A stretch of DNA of 64,000 nucleotides from JBGTFE01 sp049799955 (GTDB lineage: Bacteria > Acidobacteriota > Blastocatellia > Pyrinomonadales > Pyrinomonadaceae): the NCBI GenBank assembly GCA_049799955.1, contig JBARIW010000051.1:124001-188000 (forward strand), given 5' to 3'. The notes under the pieces were generated by a model. That model was not told the origin of the DNA and did not search any database. It saw nothing but the letters and a program-made list of their open reading frames with translations. Positions 23,418 to 31,174 of this stretch are shown piece after piece (within the stretch, counting starts at the first letter, position 1; each line of letters opens with the position of its first letter). The position numbers and the translations under genes are program-made.

Positions 23418-24287
23418 TTACCAGCTTCTAACATCGCTGATTGTTTTTGCCAATTCGCTCAAAACTTCATCTTCGGTCGGTTTATCTTTACTTTCGGCAA
23501 ATTTTTTCAGATGCTTGATAAATTTTAGCTGCTGTTTTTCGTAAACTTCCGCAGCTTTCAGTACGATTTTCGCCTGATACCAGCTATACGCCTGCGGATT
23601 TGTGATGCTGACCTTTCCCATTTCGCGCAGGCTCGGCTCGGCGGGTTTCCACGAATTAACAATCGCGCCGCTCAAAAGTCGCCAGAGCCGCGCCGATTTC
23701 GGCTCGTTTTTCATCATATAGGCGTAAGCCAGATACGTTGCGGTAAACTCCTTCATCCAGAAAACTTCCTGCATTTTCGGCTGAATGCCGAGCTTCAAGC
23801 TGTATATGTGTCCCAGTTCGTGAAAACCGATGCTGTCCACCGATTTGTCTATCGCCGAGTTGATGTCGTAGCCCAATTCTTTAATCTCAAGGGAAGTTTC
23901 GGGCGGCAGTTTTTCGAGCAGAGGTCGGCTTTGCGCGGCGACAATTCCGTCAGAGGTCGCGGGCAGGAAAACGACCGGCGGATTTCCCGTCGCAAACGGC
24001 AAACCGTATGGCTGCGCGGCGCGAAGCTTTTTATAATCGACGGCATCGAAAACGGTCAGATACAAAGGCTTGATTTCAATGCCGAGCTTCTTTTTGAAAT
24101 ACGCGTTGCTTTTCTCCAGCGCCGCCTGCAAATTTGTCGCTCTTTCGCGGTAATTACTGCTGTAAAAAACCGAAATCGTTTTACCTTCGAGCGACGGCGT
24201 GTTGAGCGCTTTAACAACTTCGACCGATTGCGCTTTCGCCGCCGCGCAAAATGCGATAAGAATAAAAAATAAAACGATTTTTTTCAT
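23418..24287 (-). CDS. Secreted gluzincin-type metallopeptidase-like protein
   Basis: A 289-residue exported protein: signal peptide MKKIVLFFILIAFCAAAKAQ, then a domain with SIGFHELGHIYSLKLG (HExxH zinc motif, HELGH) and, about 25 residues on, WMKEFTATYLAYAY giving a Glu in the spacing of a third gluzincin ligand. The part before the motif (SVFYSSNYRERATNLQAALE, LYLTVFD) resembles the pro-domain-like start of peptidase MA family proteins. Peptidase activity is inferred from the motif. It sits between transketolase (12 bp) and the DinB-like gene (9 bp), an odd partner for a sugar enzyme. Confidence 0.7.
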   Translation of the reverse strand: MKKIVLFFILIAFCAAAKAQSVEVVKALNTPSLEGKTISVFYSSNYRERATNLQAALEKSNAYFKKKLGIEIKPLYLTVFDAVDYKKLRAAQPYGLPFATGNPPVVFLPATSDGIVAAQSRPLLEKLPPETSLEIKELGYDINSAIDKSVDSIGFHELGHIYSLKLGIQPKMQEVFWMKEFTATYLAYAYMMKNEPKSARLWRLLSGAIVNSWKPAEPSLREMGKVSITNPQAYSWYQAKIVLKAAEVYEKQQLKFIKHLKKFAESKDKPTEDEVLSELAKTISDVRSW

Positions 24288-24299
24288 AACGAAATTTTC

Positions 24300-26327
24300 C
24301 TATAACAGTTTCTTTGCTTTCTTAATTACATTTTCGACCGTAAAACCGTAATCGCGGAAAACGTCTTCGGCGGGCGCGCTCGCGCCGAATTTATCGACCG
24401 AAAGCGTGTCGCCTTCAAGTCCGACATATTTTGCCCATCCGAGAGAAACGCCCGCTTCGATTGAAAGACGCGCTCGTATTTTTGAAGGCAAAACTTCTTC
24501 TTTGTATTTCGGCGTTTGCTCGTCGAAAAATTCCCAGCAAGGCATCGAAACAACGCGCGTCGGAATGTTGTTTGAATTCAATTCTTCACGCGCCTGCATC
24601 GCCAGACCGACTTCCGAGCCGGTCGCAATCAAAATCAGTTTCGGCTCAGCCGCTTTGCCGTTTTTATCTTCGGCTTCGGCTAAAACATACGCGCCTTTGT
24701 GCAAACCTTTTGCGTCGGCGTATTTTTTGCGGTCGATAACCATAACTTTCTGGCGCGAAAGGGCAAAAGCCGTCGGCGCGTTTTTGCTTTTCAGAGCGGC
24801 GCGCCACGCTTCGCGCGTTTCGTGCGCGTCTGCGGGGCGAATCACATTGAGATTCGGGATTGCGCGAAGCGCGGCGAGATGCTCGACCGATTGATGCGTC
24901 GGACCGTCTTCGCCCAAGCCGATTGAATCGTGCGTGAAAACGAAAACGACCTGAATGTGCGAAAGCGCCGCCAGGCGAATCGCCGGGCGCATATAATCGC
25001 TGAAAGTCTGGAAAGTTCCGCCGTATGGAATCACGCTGCCGTAAAGCGCCATTCCGTTCATCGTCGAGCCCATCGCGTGTTCACGGATGCCGAAATGAAT
25101 GTTTCGCGCTTCGTATCTGCCCGGCTGAAAATCCTGAGAAGTCTTTATAAATGTGTTATTTGAAGGCGTCAAATCAGCCGAGCCGCCGATAAGCTGCGGA
25201 ATCGTTTCGGCAATCGCGTTAATGACATCGCCTGAATAAGCGCGAGTCGCTTTGCCTTCCGCATCGGCGAATTTCGGCAGCGCTTTTTCCCAACCGTCGG
25301 GCAGTTCATTTTTGCGCGTATCTTTTAAAGTTTGTCCTAGTTCAGGATTCGCTTTTTCGTATTTTTTGACCAGCGCTTCCCAATCTTTTTCAAGGCTTGC
25401 GCCGTTTTTGACGGCTTCGCGAAACTTTGCCAGAGCTTCTTTCGGAATATAAAACTGCTTGTTTTCGTCCCAACCTAAATTTCGTTTCGTTTCCTTCACG
25501 GCTTCTTCGCCCGGCGCGTCCGAATGCGCTTTCGACGTGCCTTGTTTCGGCATTCCGAAGCCGATAATCGTTTTGACGCGAATCAGTTTCGGCTTGTCTT
25601 TAATCTTCTGCGCGTCTTTTATCGCCTTTTCAATCGCCTTCAAATCGTTTCCGTCGGCAACTTCCAAAACCGCCCAACCCATTGCCTCAAAACGCTTTGT
25701 TCTATCTTCGGTAAAAGCCAAATCGGTCGAGCCGTCAATCGTAATTTCATTATCGTCGTAAAGATAAATCAGATTGTCGAGCTTGAGATGTCCCGCTAAG
25801 CTCGCCGATTCGTAAGAAACGCCTTCCATCAAATCGCCGTCCGAGCAGATGCAGTAAATAAAATGGTCGATAACCGGAAAACCTTTGCGATTAAACAACG
25901 CCGCGAGATGTTTTTGGGCGATTCCCATCCCGACGCCGTTTGCAAAACCCTGTCCCAAAGGTCCGGTCGTGATTTCAACGCCCGCCGTTAAAATATTTTC
26001 AGGATGTCCGGGCGTTTTCGAATGAAGCTGGCGAAAATTCTTCAGTTCTTCGAGCGGCAAATCGTAACCTGTCAGGTGAAGCAAACTGTAAATCAACATC
26101 GAACCGTGTCCGGCTGAAAGCAGAAATCGGTCGCGGTTAAACCATTTTGGATTTTTCGGATTGTGACGCAAAAAACGTGTCCACAAAACATAAGCCGCCG
26201 GCGCCATTCCAAGCGGCAAGCCCGGATGCCCCGAGTTCGCCTTCTGCACGGCGTCGAGCGACAGAGTTCGGATGGTGTTGATACAAAGCTGGTCTAAATC
26301 GGTTTTCGTTTTCGTTGCGGTTGTCAT
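24300..26327 (-). CDS. tkt: Transketolase
   Basis: A 675-residue full-length transketolase, the TPP enzyme moving two-carbon units in the pentose phosphate pathway. Seen: RTLSLDAVQKANSGHPGLPL at the start, TPP motif CSDGDLMEGVSYESASLAGH, then YDDNEITIDG, and the Pyr domain with GIREHAMGSTMNGMALYG, FVFTHDSIGLGEDGPTHQ and the C-terminal SIEAGVSLGW. It follows the SWIM gene by 6 bp and gluconokinase before that, so gluconate phosphorylation and pentose phosphate flux are probably produced together. Confidence 0.95.
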   Translation of the reverse strand: MTTATKTKTDLDQLCINTIRTLSLDAVQKANSGHPGLPLGMAPAAYVLWTRFLRHNPKNPKWFNRDRFLLSAGHGSMLIYSLLHLTGYDLPLEELKNFRQLHSKTPGHPENILTAGVEITTGPLGQGFANGVGMGIAQKHLAALFNRKGFPVIDHFIYCICSDGDLMEGVSYESASLAGHLKLDNLIYLYDDNEITIDGSTDLAFTEDRTKRFEAMGWAVLEVADGNDLKAIEKAIKDAQKIKDKPKLIRVKTIIGFGMPKQGTSKAHSDAPGEEAVKETKRNLGWDENKQFYIPKEALAKFREAVKNGASLEKDWEALVKKYEKANPELGQTLKDTRKNELPDGWEKALPKFADAEGKATRAYSGDVINAIAETIPQLIGGSADLTPSNNTFIKTSQDFQPGRYEARNIHFGIREHAMGSTMNGMALYGSVIPYGGTFQTFSDYMRPAIRLAALSHIQVVFVFTHDSIGLGEDGPTHQSVEHLAALRAIPNLNVIRPADAHETREAWRAALKSKNAPTAFALSRQKVMVIDRKKYADAKGLHKGAYVLAEAEDKNGKAAEPKLILIATGSEVGLAMQAREELNSNNIPTRVVSMPCWEFFDEQTPKYKEEVLPSKIRARLSIEAGVSLGWAKYVGLEGDTLSVDKFGASAPAEDVFRDYGFTVENVIKKAKKLL

Positions 26328-26333
26328 AAATTT

Positions 26334-26780
26334 TCAATAATAATCTTCGTCTAAATAATCTTCTTCCTGAAATTCTTCGTCAAATTCGCGTAAAAATTTC
26401 CGGCGGAAACTTCTGTCTCGTTTTAACAGATTTATAATGAATTTTCTCAAATCCTTATTCGACAAATCCTTCAATATCGAACCGAATTTATTGCTTGCGC
26501 CGCTTGCAAAATTTCCGTATCTGATTTGATAAAAAACAGCGACTTCGTGTTTGCAGACGCTTCCCCATTCGTACGGACAATCGCATTCGGATTCGATTAT
26601 TCTTTCGCCGTCCGTTTTAACATAAACCTCATAATCGTCGCTTCCGAAAGCAATTGCGCTGAATTCGCCCGCGCCGACCTGTTCGACTTTGGCGACGCGC
26701 CCGCGCTTATAATAATCGTAGCCGCGCTCGACAATTTTTGCTTCAACCAAACCTTCAAAATTGGTCAGCGTCATTTGCAT
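26334..26780 (-). CDS. SWIM zinc-finger protein
   Basis: A 148-residue protein whose core is a SWIM finger: IESECDCPYEWGSVCKHEVA gives the C-x-C...C-x-H ligands. Before it is the usual strand region RVAKVEQVGAGEFSAIAFGS, after it a helix AVFYQIRYGN and a strongly acidic tail (EFDEEFQEEDYLDEDYY). SWIM fingers bind nucleic acids or proteins. It overlaps the end of the gluconokinase gene by 10 bp and lies 6 bp before transketolase, so it is produced with both. Why a SWIM protein sits between two sugar enzymes is not evident. Confidence 0.8.
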   Translation of the reverse strand: MQMTLTNFEGLVEAKIVERGYDYYKRGRVAKVEQVGAGEFSAIAFGSDDYEVYVKTDGERIIESECDCPYEWGSVCKHEVAVFYQIRYGNFASGASNKFGSILKDLSNKDLRKFIINLLKRDRSFRRKFLREFDEEFQEEDYLDEDYY

Positions 26781-28246
26781 ATCAGCAACCGGTAAAAATT
26801 TTCGTGTCTAATCCGCGCCTTTTTGTAAATCGCGTGATGCTTTTTATCAAACTTAAATTCCCGACCTCTCGGCGTTTTTAAATCTGCAATACTTTCTATT
26901 TTGCCAATCATTTCGAGCGCAAGCAAAACCGCGCCGCGAGAAGAGGCTTCGCGCGTGTCGGGCAGAGACATATTTTGCGCCAGAATGTCCGAGATAATCT
27001 GCGTCCAGACGGGCGATTCGCGCAGAGCGCCGCCGGACGCGATGATGTCCCGAATTTTTACCACATCGTTTAGCTGGTCGAAAATTTCGGCAAAGCGATA
27101 TGCGACCGACTCCAACGCGGCTTGTACGATGTCAATCGCGTCTGTGCTTGAATGCAAACCTAAAATCGCGCCTGCTGCCGACTCAAAATAGCCTGTGCTT
27201 CGCTCGCCCGCGAGAAACGGCAGAAACGTCAAATTATGCGCGCCCGCGCCGCGTTTTTCGATTTCGTTTTCGATTTCGTCGTCCGTACCGTTTAGTTTCA
27301 GATTGTCTTTCAGCCAGCGATAAAGCCCGCCGCCGTCCGAGAGCGCGCCGCCGGTAATGATTCTTTTGCGGTCGATGCGGTAACACCACAAACCGTCTGG
27401 AATCTCTCGCGGCGGTTCGCCCGCAAAAGCGACGCGCATCGCGCCGGAAGTTCCAATCATCAGCGCGGCTTTTGATTTCTCGACGCAACCCGCGCCGATG
27501 TTGTTTGCCGCGCCGTCGCCGATTGCCGCAAACCATTTGGCGTTTTTTAATCTTTCCCAGCGTTTTGCGTAAGTTTTATTAAGCGCGAAAGTCTGCGCGT
27601 CTTCCGCGACGATTCCGGGCAGATTCGACTGTTTGATTTTCAAAAATTCAAGCAATTCCGCGTCCCAGACGCATTTTCTAATGTCGAAAATTCCCGTTCC
27701 CGAAGCCATCGAAACGCTTGTCTGCGGCTCGTCGAACAAGCGAAGCGCGACAAAATCGCTGAACGAAAGCCATTTTTCGGTCTTTGCAAAAACTTTCGGG
27801 AAATCTTTTCCAAGCCAGGCGAGCTTCGCCGTCCAGTAGCTCGAATGAAAACGCGCGCCGGTTCGATTGTGAATCTCGCGTTCGTCAAGATTTTCTCTCA
27901 AAGCGGAAACGTATTTTGCCGCGCGGTTTTCCGCCCAGCCGAAAACTTTCGTCGTCGGCTTGCCTTTCGCGTCGACTCCGACGAGGCTGTGCCAGAAAGA
28001 GGAAGCGGCGACATGTCCGATTTCGCCTTTTATCTTTTCAGCCTTTTTCAGAACATCGTCAATCGCTTTAACGATTTGCCCGAAGGCTTCCGCCGCGTCG
28101 ATTTCCGCGCCGCCTTCATCGGTTGCGGTCAAAACGCGTTCGTTTTTCACAAAAGTCGAGGGCAAAACGCTGCCTTCCGCGTCGTAAAGCGCGGCGCGAA
28201 CGCTCGATGTTCCGATGTCTAAGGCTAGGATGAAAGGCGATTTCAT
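26771..28246 (-). CDS. gntK: FGGY-family carbohydrate kinase, probable gluconokinase
   Basis: A 491-residue FGGY kinase. ATP-binding elements are FILALDIGTSSVRAALYD at the N-terminus and IGTSGAMRVAF; the C-terminal signature is IRDIIASGGALRESPVWTQI. ASSFWHSLVGVD and HNRTGARFHSSYWTAKLAWL match the gluconate/xylulose branch, with the first closer to gluconokinases. It phosphorylates gluconate to 6-phosphogluconate if so. It starts the operon with SWIM protein and transketolase. Xylulokinase is the main alternative, and either fits the transketolase neighbour. Confidence 0.78.
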   Translation of the reverse strand: MKSPFILALDIGTSSVRAALYDAEGSVLPSTFVKNERVLTATDEGGAEIDAAEAFGQIVKAIDDVLKKAEKIKGEIGHVAASSFWHSLVGVDAKGKPTTKVFGWAENRAAKYVSALRENLDEREIHNRTGARFHSSYWTAKLAWLGKDFPKVFAKTEKWLSFSDFVALRLFDEPQTSVSMASGTGIFDIRKCVWDAELLEFLKIKQSNLPGIVAEDAQTFALNKTYAKRWERLKNAKWFAAIGDGAANNIGAGCVEKSKAALMIGTSGAMRVAFAGEPPREIPDGLWCYRIDRKRIITGGALSDGGGLYRWLKDNLKLNGTDDEIENEIEKRGAGAHNLTFLPFLAGERSTGYFESAAGAILGLHSSTDAIDIVQAALESVAYRFAEIFDQLNDVVKIRDIIASGGALRESPVWTQIISDILAQNMSLPDTREASSRGAVLLALEMIGKIESIADLKTPRGREFKFDKKHHAIYKKARIRHENFYRLLICK

Positions 28247-28283
28247 TTTCGTTCAGAATTGCAGATAAGTTTAATGGAAAAAC

Positions 28284-28372
28284 AAGCAAAAAGTGAAAGG
28301 TGAAAAGTAAAAAGTTGAGGACAAAAAAACCTTTTCCCACTTTTCACTTTTCACTTTTCACTTTTTGCTTTT
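28284..28372. repeat. Hairpin of AAAAAGTGAAAAG/CTTTTCACTTTTC units
   Basis: GCAAAAAGTGAAAGGTGAAA and AGTAAAAAG pair with CTTTTCACTTTTCACTTTTC and ACTTTTTGC. The right arm has three to four tandem 10-bp CACTTTT units. It lies between divergently oriented genes, just 5' of gluconokinase and 70 bp ahead of the zinc-ribbon gene. Confidence 0.85.
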
Positions 28373-28438
28373 TTGAGTTATCATAATCTGCAAAATCCGC
28401 TCGTAATAAATGTCTTCTTCCAAAGGAGTTTTAAGTAA

Positions 28439-29299
28439 ATGAAAAAATGTCAGACCTGTAGCTTTGAAAATGTGGACTCGATGCGCTTTTGTGTCGAATG
28501 CGGAACGCCGCTGCCGGACGCGCCGATTGTCGTTAATCTCGGAAACCAGTCGAATACGGAAACCGCCGCTTACAAATCGACCGAAACGCAAGCCGGCGGC
28601 AAAGGAGCTTTCGGAAATTTTCCGAACCAGTTTTCAAACGTTCCGCCGCCGAAACCGCGCAGCAACAAAAAGATATTCCTTGTTGTCGGCGGTATTTTAG
28701 CTTTGTTTCTGCTGGTTTTCATCGCAGGCGCGGCAATTATCGGATATAACATGATGAAAGATGACGTAGTTAAAAATACGACGCCGACACCAGCGGCTTC
28801 TACATCGCCGGCAGCTTCGACATCGCCGACCAAATCGCCGAAATCATCGCCGTCGCCGACGGATTCGCCTGATGACGAAGATACGACGACGACTACGACC
28901 AATAAGGAAGGAGAAGCCGAACTCGATAAAATGTGGGTCGATTACAACGTTTCCGAAGACGGCAAAAAGGGAATGCGTATTCACGTTAAATTTACCGTTC
29001 ACGGCTTAAAGGATACGGACTCTTACCTTGCCATTTATTTTGAAAAGAAAAACGGCGATAAGCTTTATACAAACAATAAAACTTACCGCAGCAAGGACGG
29101 TCAGGTTGCCGTTTACAAATCTCTGAAACCGGCTTATAAAGACGCCGTTTACGACGACGCGCAGCTTTTTATACCGTATGACGAGTTTAATTTAGACGAC
29201 GGAAAATACGACCTGAAAATGGATGTCGATGTAATTTACGAAAACGGCGATATGTTCAAACATATGAAATATTACGATTTTACCTACACCGAAGGTTAA
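28439..29299 (+). CDS. Zinc-ribbon membrane protein with C-terminal extracytoplasmic domain
   Basis: A 286-residue protein. Residues 1-24 are a zinc ribbon (CQTCSFENVDSMRFCVECG, two CxxC pairs). A transmembrane helix follows at ~81-104 (FLVVGGILALFLLVFIAGAA). Then comes a low-complexity Ser/Thr/Pro/Lys linker (TPAASTSPAASTSPTKSPKS) and an acidic DDEDTTTTTT run, ending in a ~120-residue beta-rich domain (MRIHVKFTVHGLKDTDSYLA). AAAGGAG lies upstream. The layout (cytosolic ribbon, one helix, external domain) recurs in the genes at 42295 and, partly, 47125. Function unknown. Confidence 0.65.
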   Translation: MKKCQTCSFENVDSMRFCVECGTPLPDAPIVVNLGNQSNTETAAYKSTETQAGGKGAFGNFPNQFSNVPPPKPRSNKKIFLVVGGILALFLLVFIAGAAIIGYNMMKDDVVKNTTPTPAASTSPAASTSPTKSPKSSPSPTDSPDDEDTTTTTTNKEGEAELDKMWVDYNVSEDGKKGMRIHVKFTVHGLKDTDSYLAIYFEKKNGDKLYTNNKTYRSKDGQVAVYKSLKPAYKDAVYDDAQLFIPYDEFNLDDGKYDLKMDVDVIYENGDMFKHMKYYDFTYTEG

Positions 29300-30000
29300 T
29301 TAATCAATTTCGCGCCTTTATAAACCGCAATCTCCGAGCCTTCTGCCAGAAGAACGGATTGCGGTTTTTCTTCGTCGAGAAAGCCGAATTTTTCGCCGTA
29401 GGTGAAGCCGAAATCAACTTCCACCAGCGGATTTTTCGCTTCAAACAAATTCCATTTCGGATGCTCGACCTTGTATTCGTCCGTCCGAAGCGCGCCGCGC
29501 CGCGTGTAGCCCCAATAATGCTCGATGATAAATTCGCCGTGTGAACCCGCCGCCGGAACGCCCAAACTCTCGCCTTTTTCCGCGCTGACCCGATTTGTTC
29601 GTCCCTTTTTTCTCCACGAATACGCAAATTCGTTTTCCGATTCGTCCAGACGCATTTTCCACGTTTCATACGGCTCGCCGTAAAACGTGCGCGCGACGAG
29701 CGAAATAGCAAAACGCGGCACGATTTCCTTTATAAAAACCACGCCGCGCCGGGTTTCGTTTTCCGTCTCGCGCTTAACGTAAAATCGCAGATTTACTTCG
29801 AGAAAATCTATGTGAAAGGGAATTTTGATGTTTAAAACTCTTGTGTCGAAAAACTTAAAAGCGACGAGACTGACATAGCAATTTCCCTCAAACAAATCCA
29901 GTTCGGTTCCGCCCGGCACAAATTCTCTAAGAAATTCCGGCTCGACCGCGTAATTTGCCATTATCAAATCGAGCCATTTTGCCGTCAGAAATTTTCTCAT
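29296..30000 (-). CDS. DUF2071 (YqjF-like) protein
   Basis: A 234-residue DUF2071 protein: MRKFLTAKWLDLIMANYAVE, VPGGTELDLFEGNCYVSLVA, FHIDFLEVNLRFYVK and RGVVFIKEIVP are the usual conserved strands, with the C-terminal HPKWNLFEAKN and a final VYKG. The family is related to acetoacetate decarboxylase-like folds but its role is unknown. It overlaps the upstream DUF962 gene by 4 bp (ATGA), so both are translated together. Confidence 0.85.
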   Translation of the reverse strand: MRKFLTAKWLDLIMANYAVEPEFLREFVPGGTELDLFEGNCYVSLVAFKFFDTRVLNIKIPFHIDFLEVNLRFYVKRETENETRRGVVFIKEIVPRFAISLVARTFYGEPYETWKMRLDESENEFAYSWRKKGRTNRVSAEKGESLGVPAAGSHGEFIIEHYWGYTRRGALRTDEYKVEHPKWNLFEAKNPLVEVDFGFTYGEKFGFLDEEKPQSVLLAEGSEIAVYKGAKLIN

Positions 30001-30302
30001 TGCTTTCGACCGAAATTTTTCTTAATCCACCAGCGCAAACCGACAAACAGAAAGCGATAATCTTTAAAAAACTCGGGCGGCTTGCCTTCAAAATAATGCC
30101 CGATGAACTGCAAAATCCAGCCGACGACAAAAAGTCCGAGCGCGATTCGCCAAAATCCGGCGACAAAAAACGAAATCGGAATCAGCAAAAGCGAAATCGC
30201 AATCATCGGAATTCCGATTGTATGCGTCAACTTATTCATCGGATGCTCATGGCTTTCCGCATATTCTTCAATCCATTCGTCCCAACTTTTTCCGTCCATC
30301 AT
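29997..30302 (-). CDS. DUF962/Mpo1-like membrane protein
   Basis: A 101-residue membrane protein with the Mpo1/YGL010w signature: SHEHPMNKLTHTIGIPMI near the start and FIGHYFEGKPPEF after the helices. The His residues fit the Fe(II) site of Mpo1, which oxidises 2-hydroxy fatty acids in yeast. Two or three helices (IAISLLLIPISFFVAG, LGLFVVGWILQF) span the middle. It overlaps DUF2071 by 4 bp. Whether the bacterial protein is a dioxygenase is not shown here. Confidence 0.82.
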   Translation of the reverse strand: MMDGKSWDEWIEEYAESHEHPMNKLTHTIGIPMIAISLLLIPISFFVAGFWRIALGLFVVGWILQFIGHYFEGKPPEFFKDYRFLFVGLRWWIKKNFGRKQ

Positions 30303-30329
30303 AGATTTTTCTCCTTCGCTTTTTGCCGT

Positions 30330-30584
30330 CTATGATACATCTTTTTGCTGATTTTCATAAGCCCGCCAGAGATACCGCGCTTGTTCTGCATAAAATTGAA
30401 TGTATCCGCAGTCGCCGCAAATTTTCGCTTTAACATCTGAGCGTCTGGTGTCTTTAAATACTAAAGCGTCAGGATTTGCATCGACCGAAACCTGCAAACC
30501 CTTGTCTACAAAATTACTGCCACCGTCGAACACTCTTGCCCGCTCAATGATTTTTTCCGAGCTGCAATCAGGACATTTTTTCAT
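30330..30584 (-). CDS. Small zinc-ribbon protein
   Basis: An 84-residue protein with two CxxC pairs far apart, KKCPDCSSEKIIE and KAKICGDCGYIQFYAE, which together can hold one zinc. The middle (ARVFDGGSNFVDKGLQVSVD) may form a beta hairpin. It overlaps the end of the dihydrofolate reductase gene by 17 bp, so it is cotranscribed with it. No specific function; nucleic acid or protein binding are possible. Confidence 0.7.
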   Translation of the reverse strand: MKKCPDCSSEKIIERARVFDGGSNFVDKGLQVSVDANPDALVFKDTRRSDVKAKICGDCGYIQFYAEQARYLWRAYENQQKDVS

Positions 30585-31047
30585 AAATTTTTACTTTCAA
30601 ATCGGTTTCAAGCTCTTTTGTTTCTTTCAATTCAAAATCTTTCAAAAAATCTCGCGGCATAAAAACGTCGGCATCTTCGACCGTTTCGGGCACTTCCGTC
30701 ACAATCCATTTTTCAATCGCGTCCGCAAAATTTTCATACGTTTTCGCGCCGCCGATGATGAATAAATCGCAGTTTAGATATTTCGATAAAGCCAGAGTTT
30801 CTTCCTTGCTTCGCAAAAGCAATACATTCGGCTGATTTTCGATATTTGCCGAGCGGCTCAGAATAATATTCAGGCGCTTCGGCAAAGCTCTGCCGATTGA
30901 CTGCCACGTGTGAAAGCCCATTACGACGGCGCTGCCGAGCGTTGTTTCCTTAAAAAACTTCAAATCCGCCGAATAATGCCACGGCAGTTTGCCGCCTTTA
31001 CCGATGGCGAAATTTTTTGCGATAGCGACGATGCCGGTAATTGCCAT
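30568..31047 (-). CDS. folA: Dihydrofolate reductase
   Basis: A 159-residue DHFR. Seen: ITGIVAIAKNFAIGKGGKLP with the substrate loop continuing WHYSADLKFFKETT (Asp/Glu site), VVMGFHTWQSIGRALPKRLN (NADPH-binding), IILSRS, and FIIGGAKTYENFAD, the typical GGxxxY stretch. It makes tetrahydrofolate from dihydrofolate. No thyA is adjacent. The zinc-ribbon gene overlaps its end by 17 bp. A hairpin repeat lies about 30 bp ahead of its start. Confidence 0.93.
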   Translation of the reverse strand: MAITGIVAIAKNFAIGKGGKLPWHYSADLKFFKETTLGSAVVMGFHTWQSIGRALPKRLNIILSRSANIENQPNVLLLRSKEETLALSKYLNCDLFIIGGAKTYENFADAIEKWIVTEVPETVEDADVFMPRDFLKDFELKETKELETDLKVKIYEKMS

Positions 31048-31075
31048 AAAATCTGTCCACAGATTAACACAAATG

Positions 31076-31162
31076 AATTAACCGAGGATGAAGAGGATAG
31101 ACAAGGATAAAAACAATTATTTTAAATATCCCTGCTCATCCTCCTTCATCCCTGTTAATTTC
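31076..31162. repeat. Hairpin of TTAACAGGGATGAAGAGGAT type
   Basis: GAATTAACCGAGGATGAAGA and GGATAGACAAGGATA pair with ATCCCTGCTCATCCTCCTTC and ATCCCTGTTAATT. Unit sequence and spacing are the same family as 19993-20077. It separates selB and folA. Confidence 0.85.
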
Positions 31163-31174
31163 TCTTTTCAAAAT

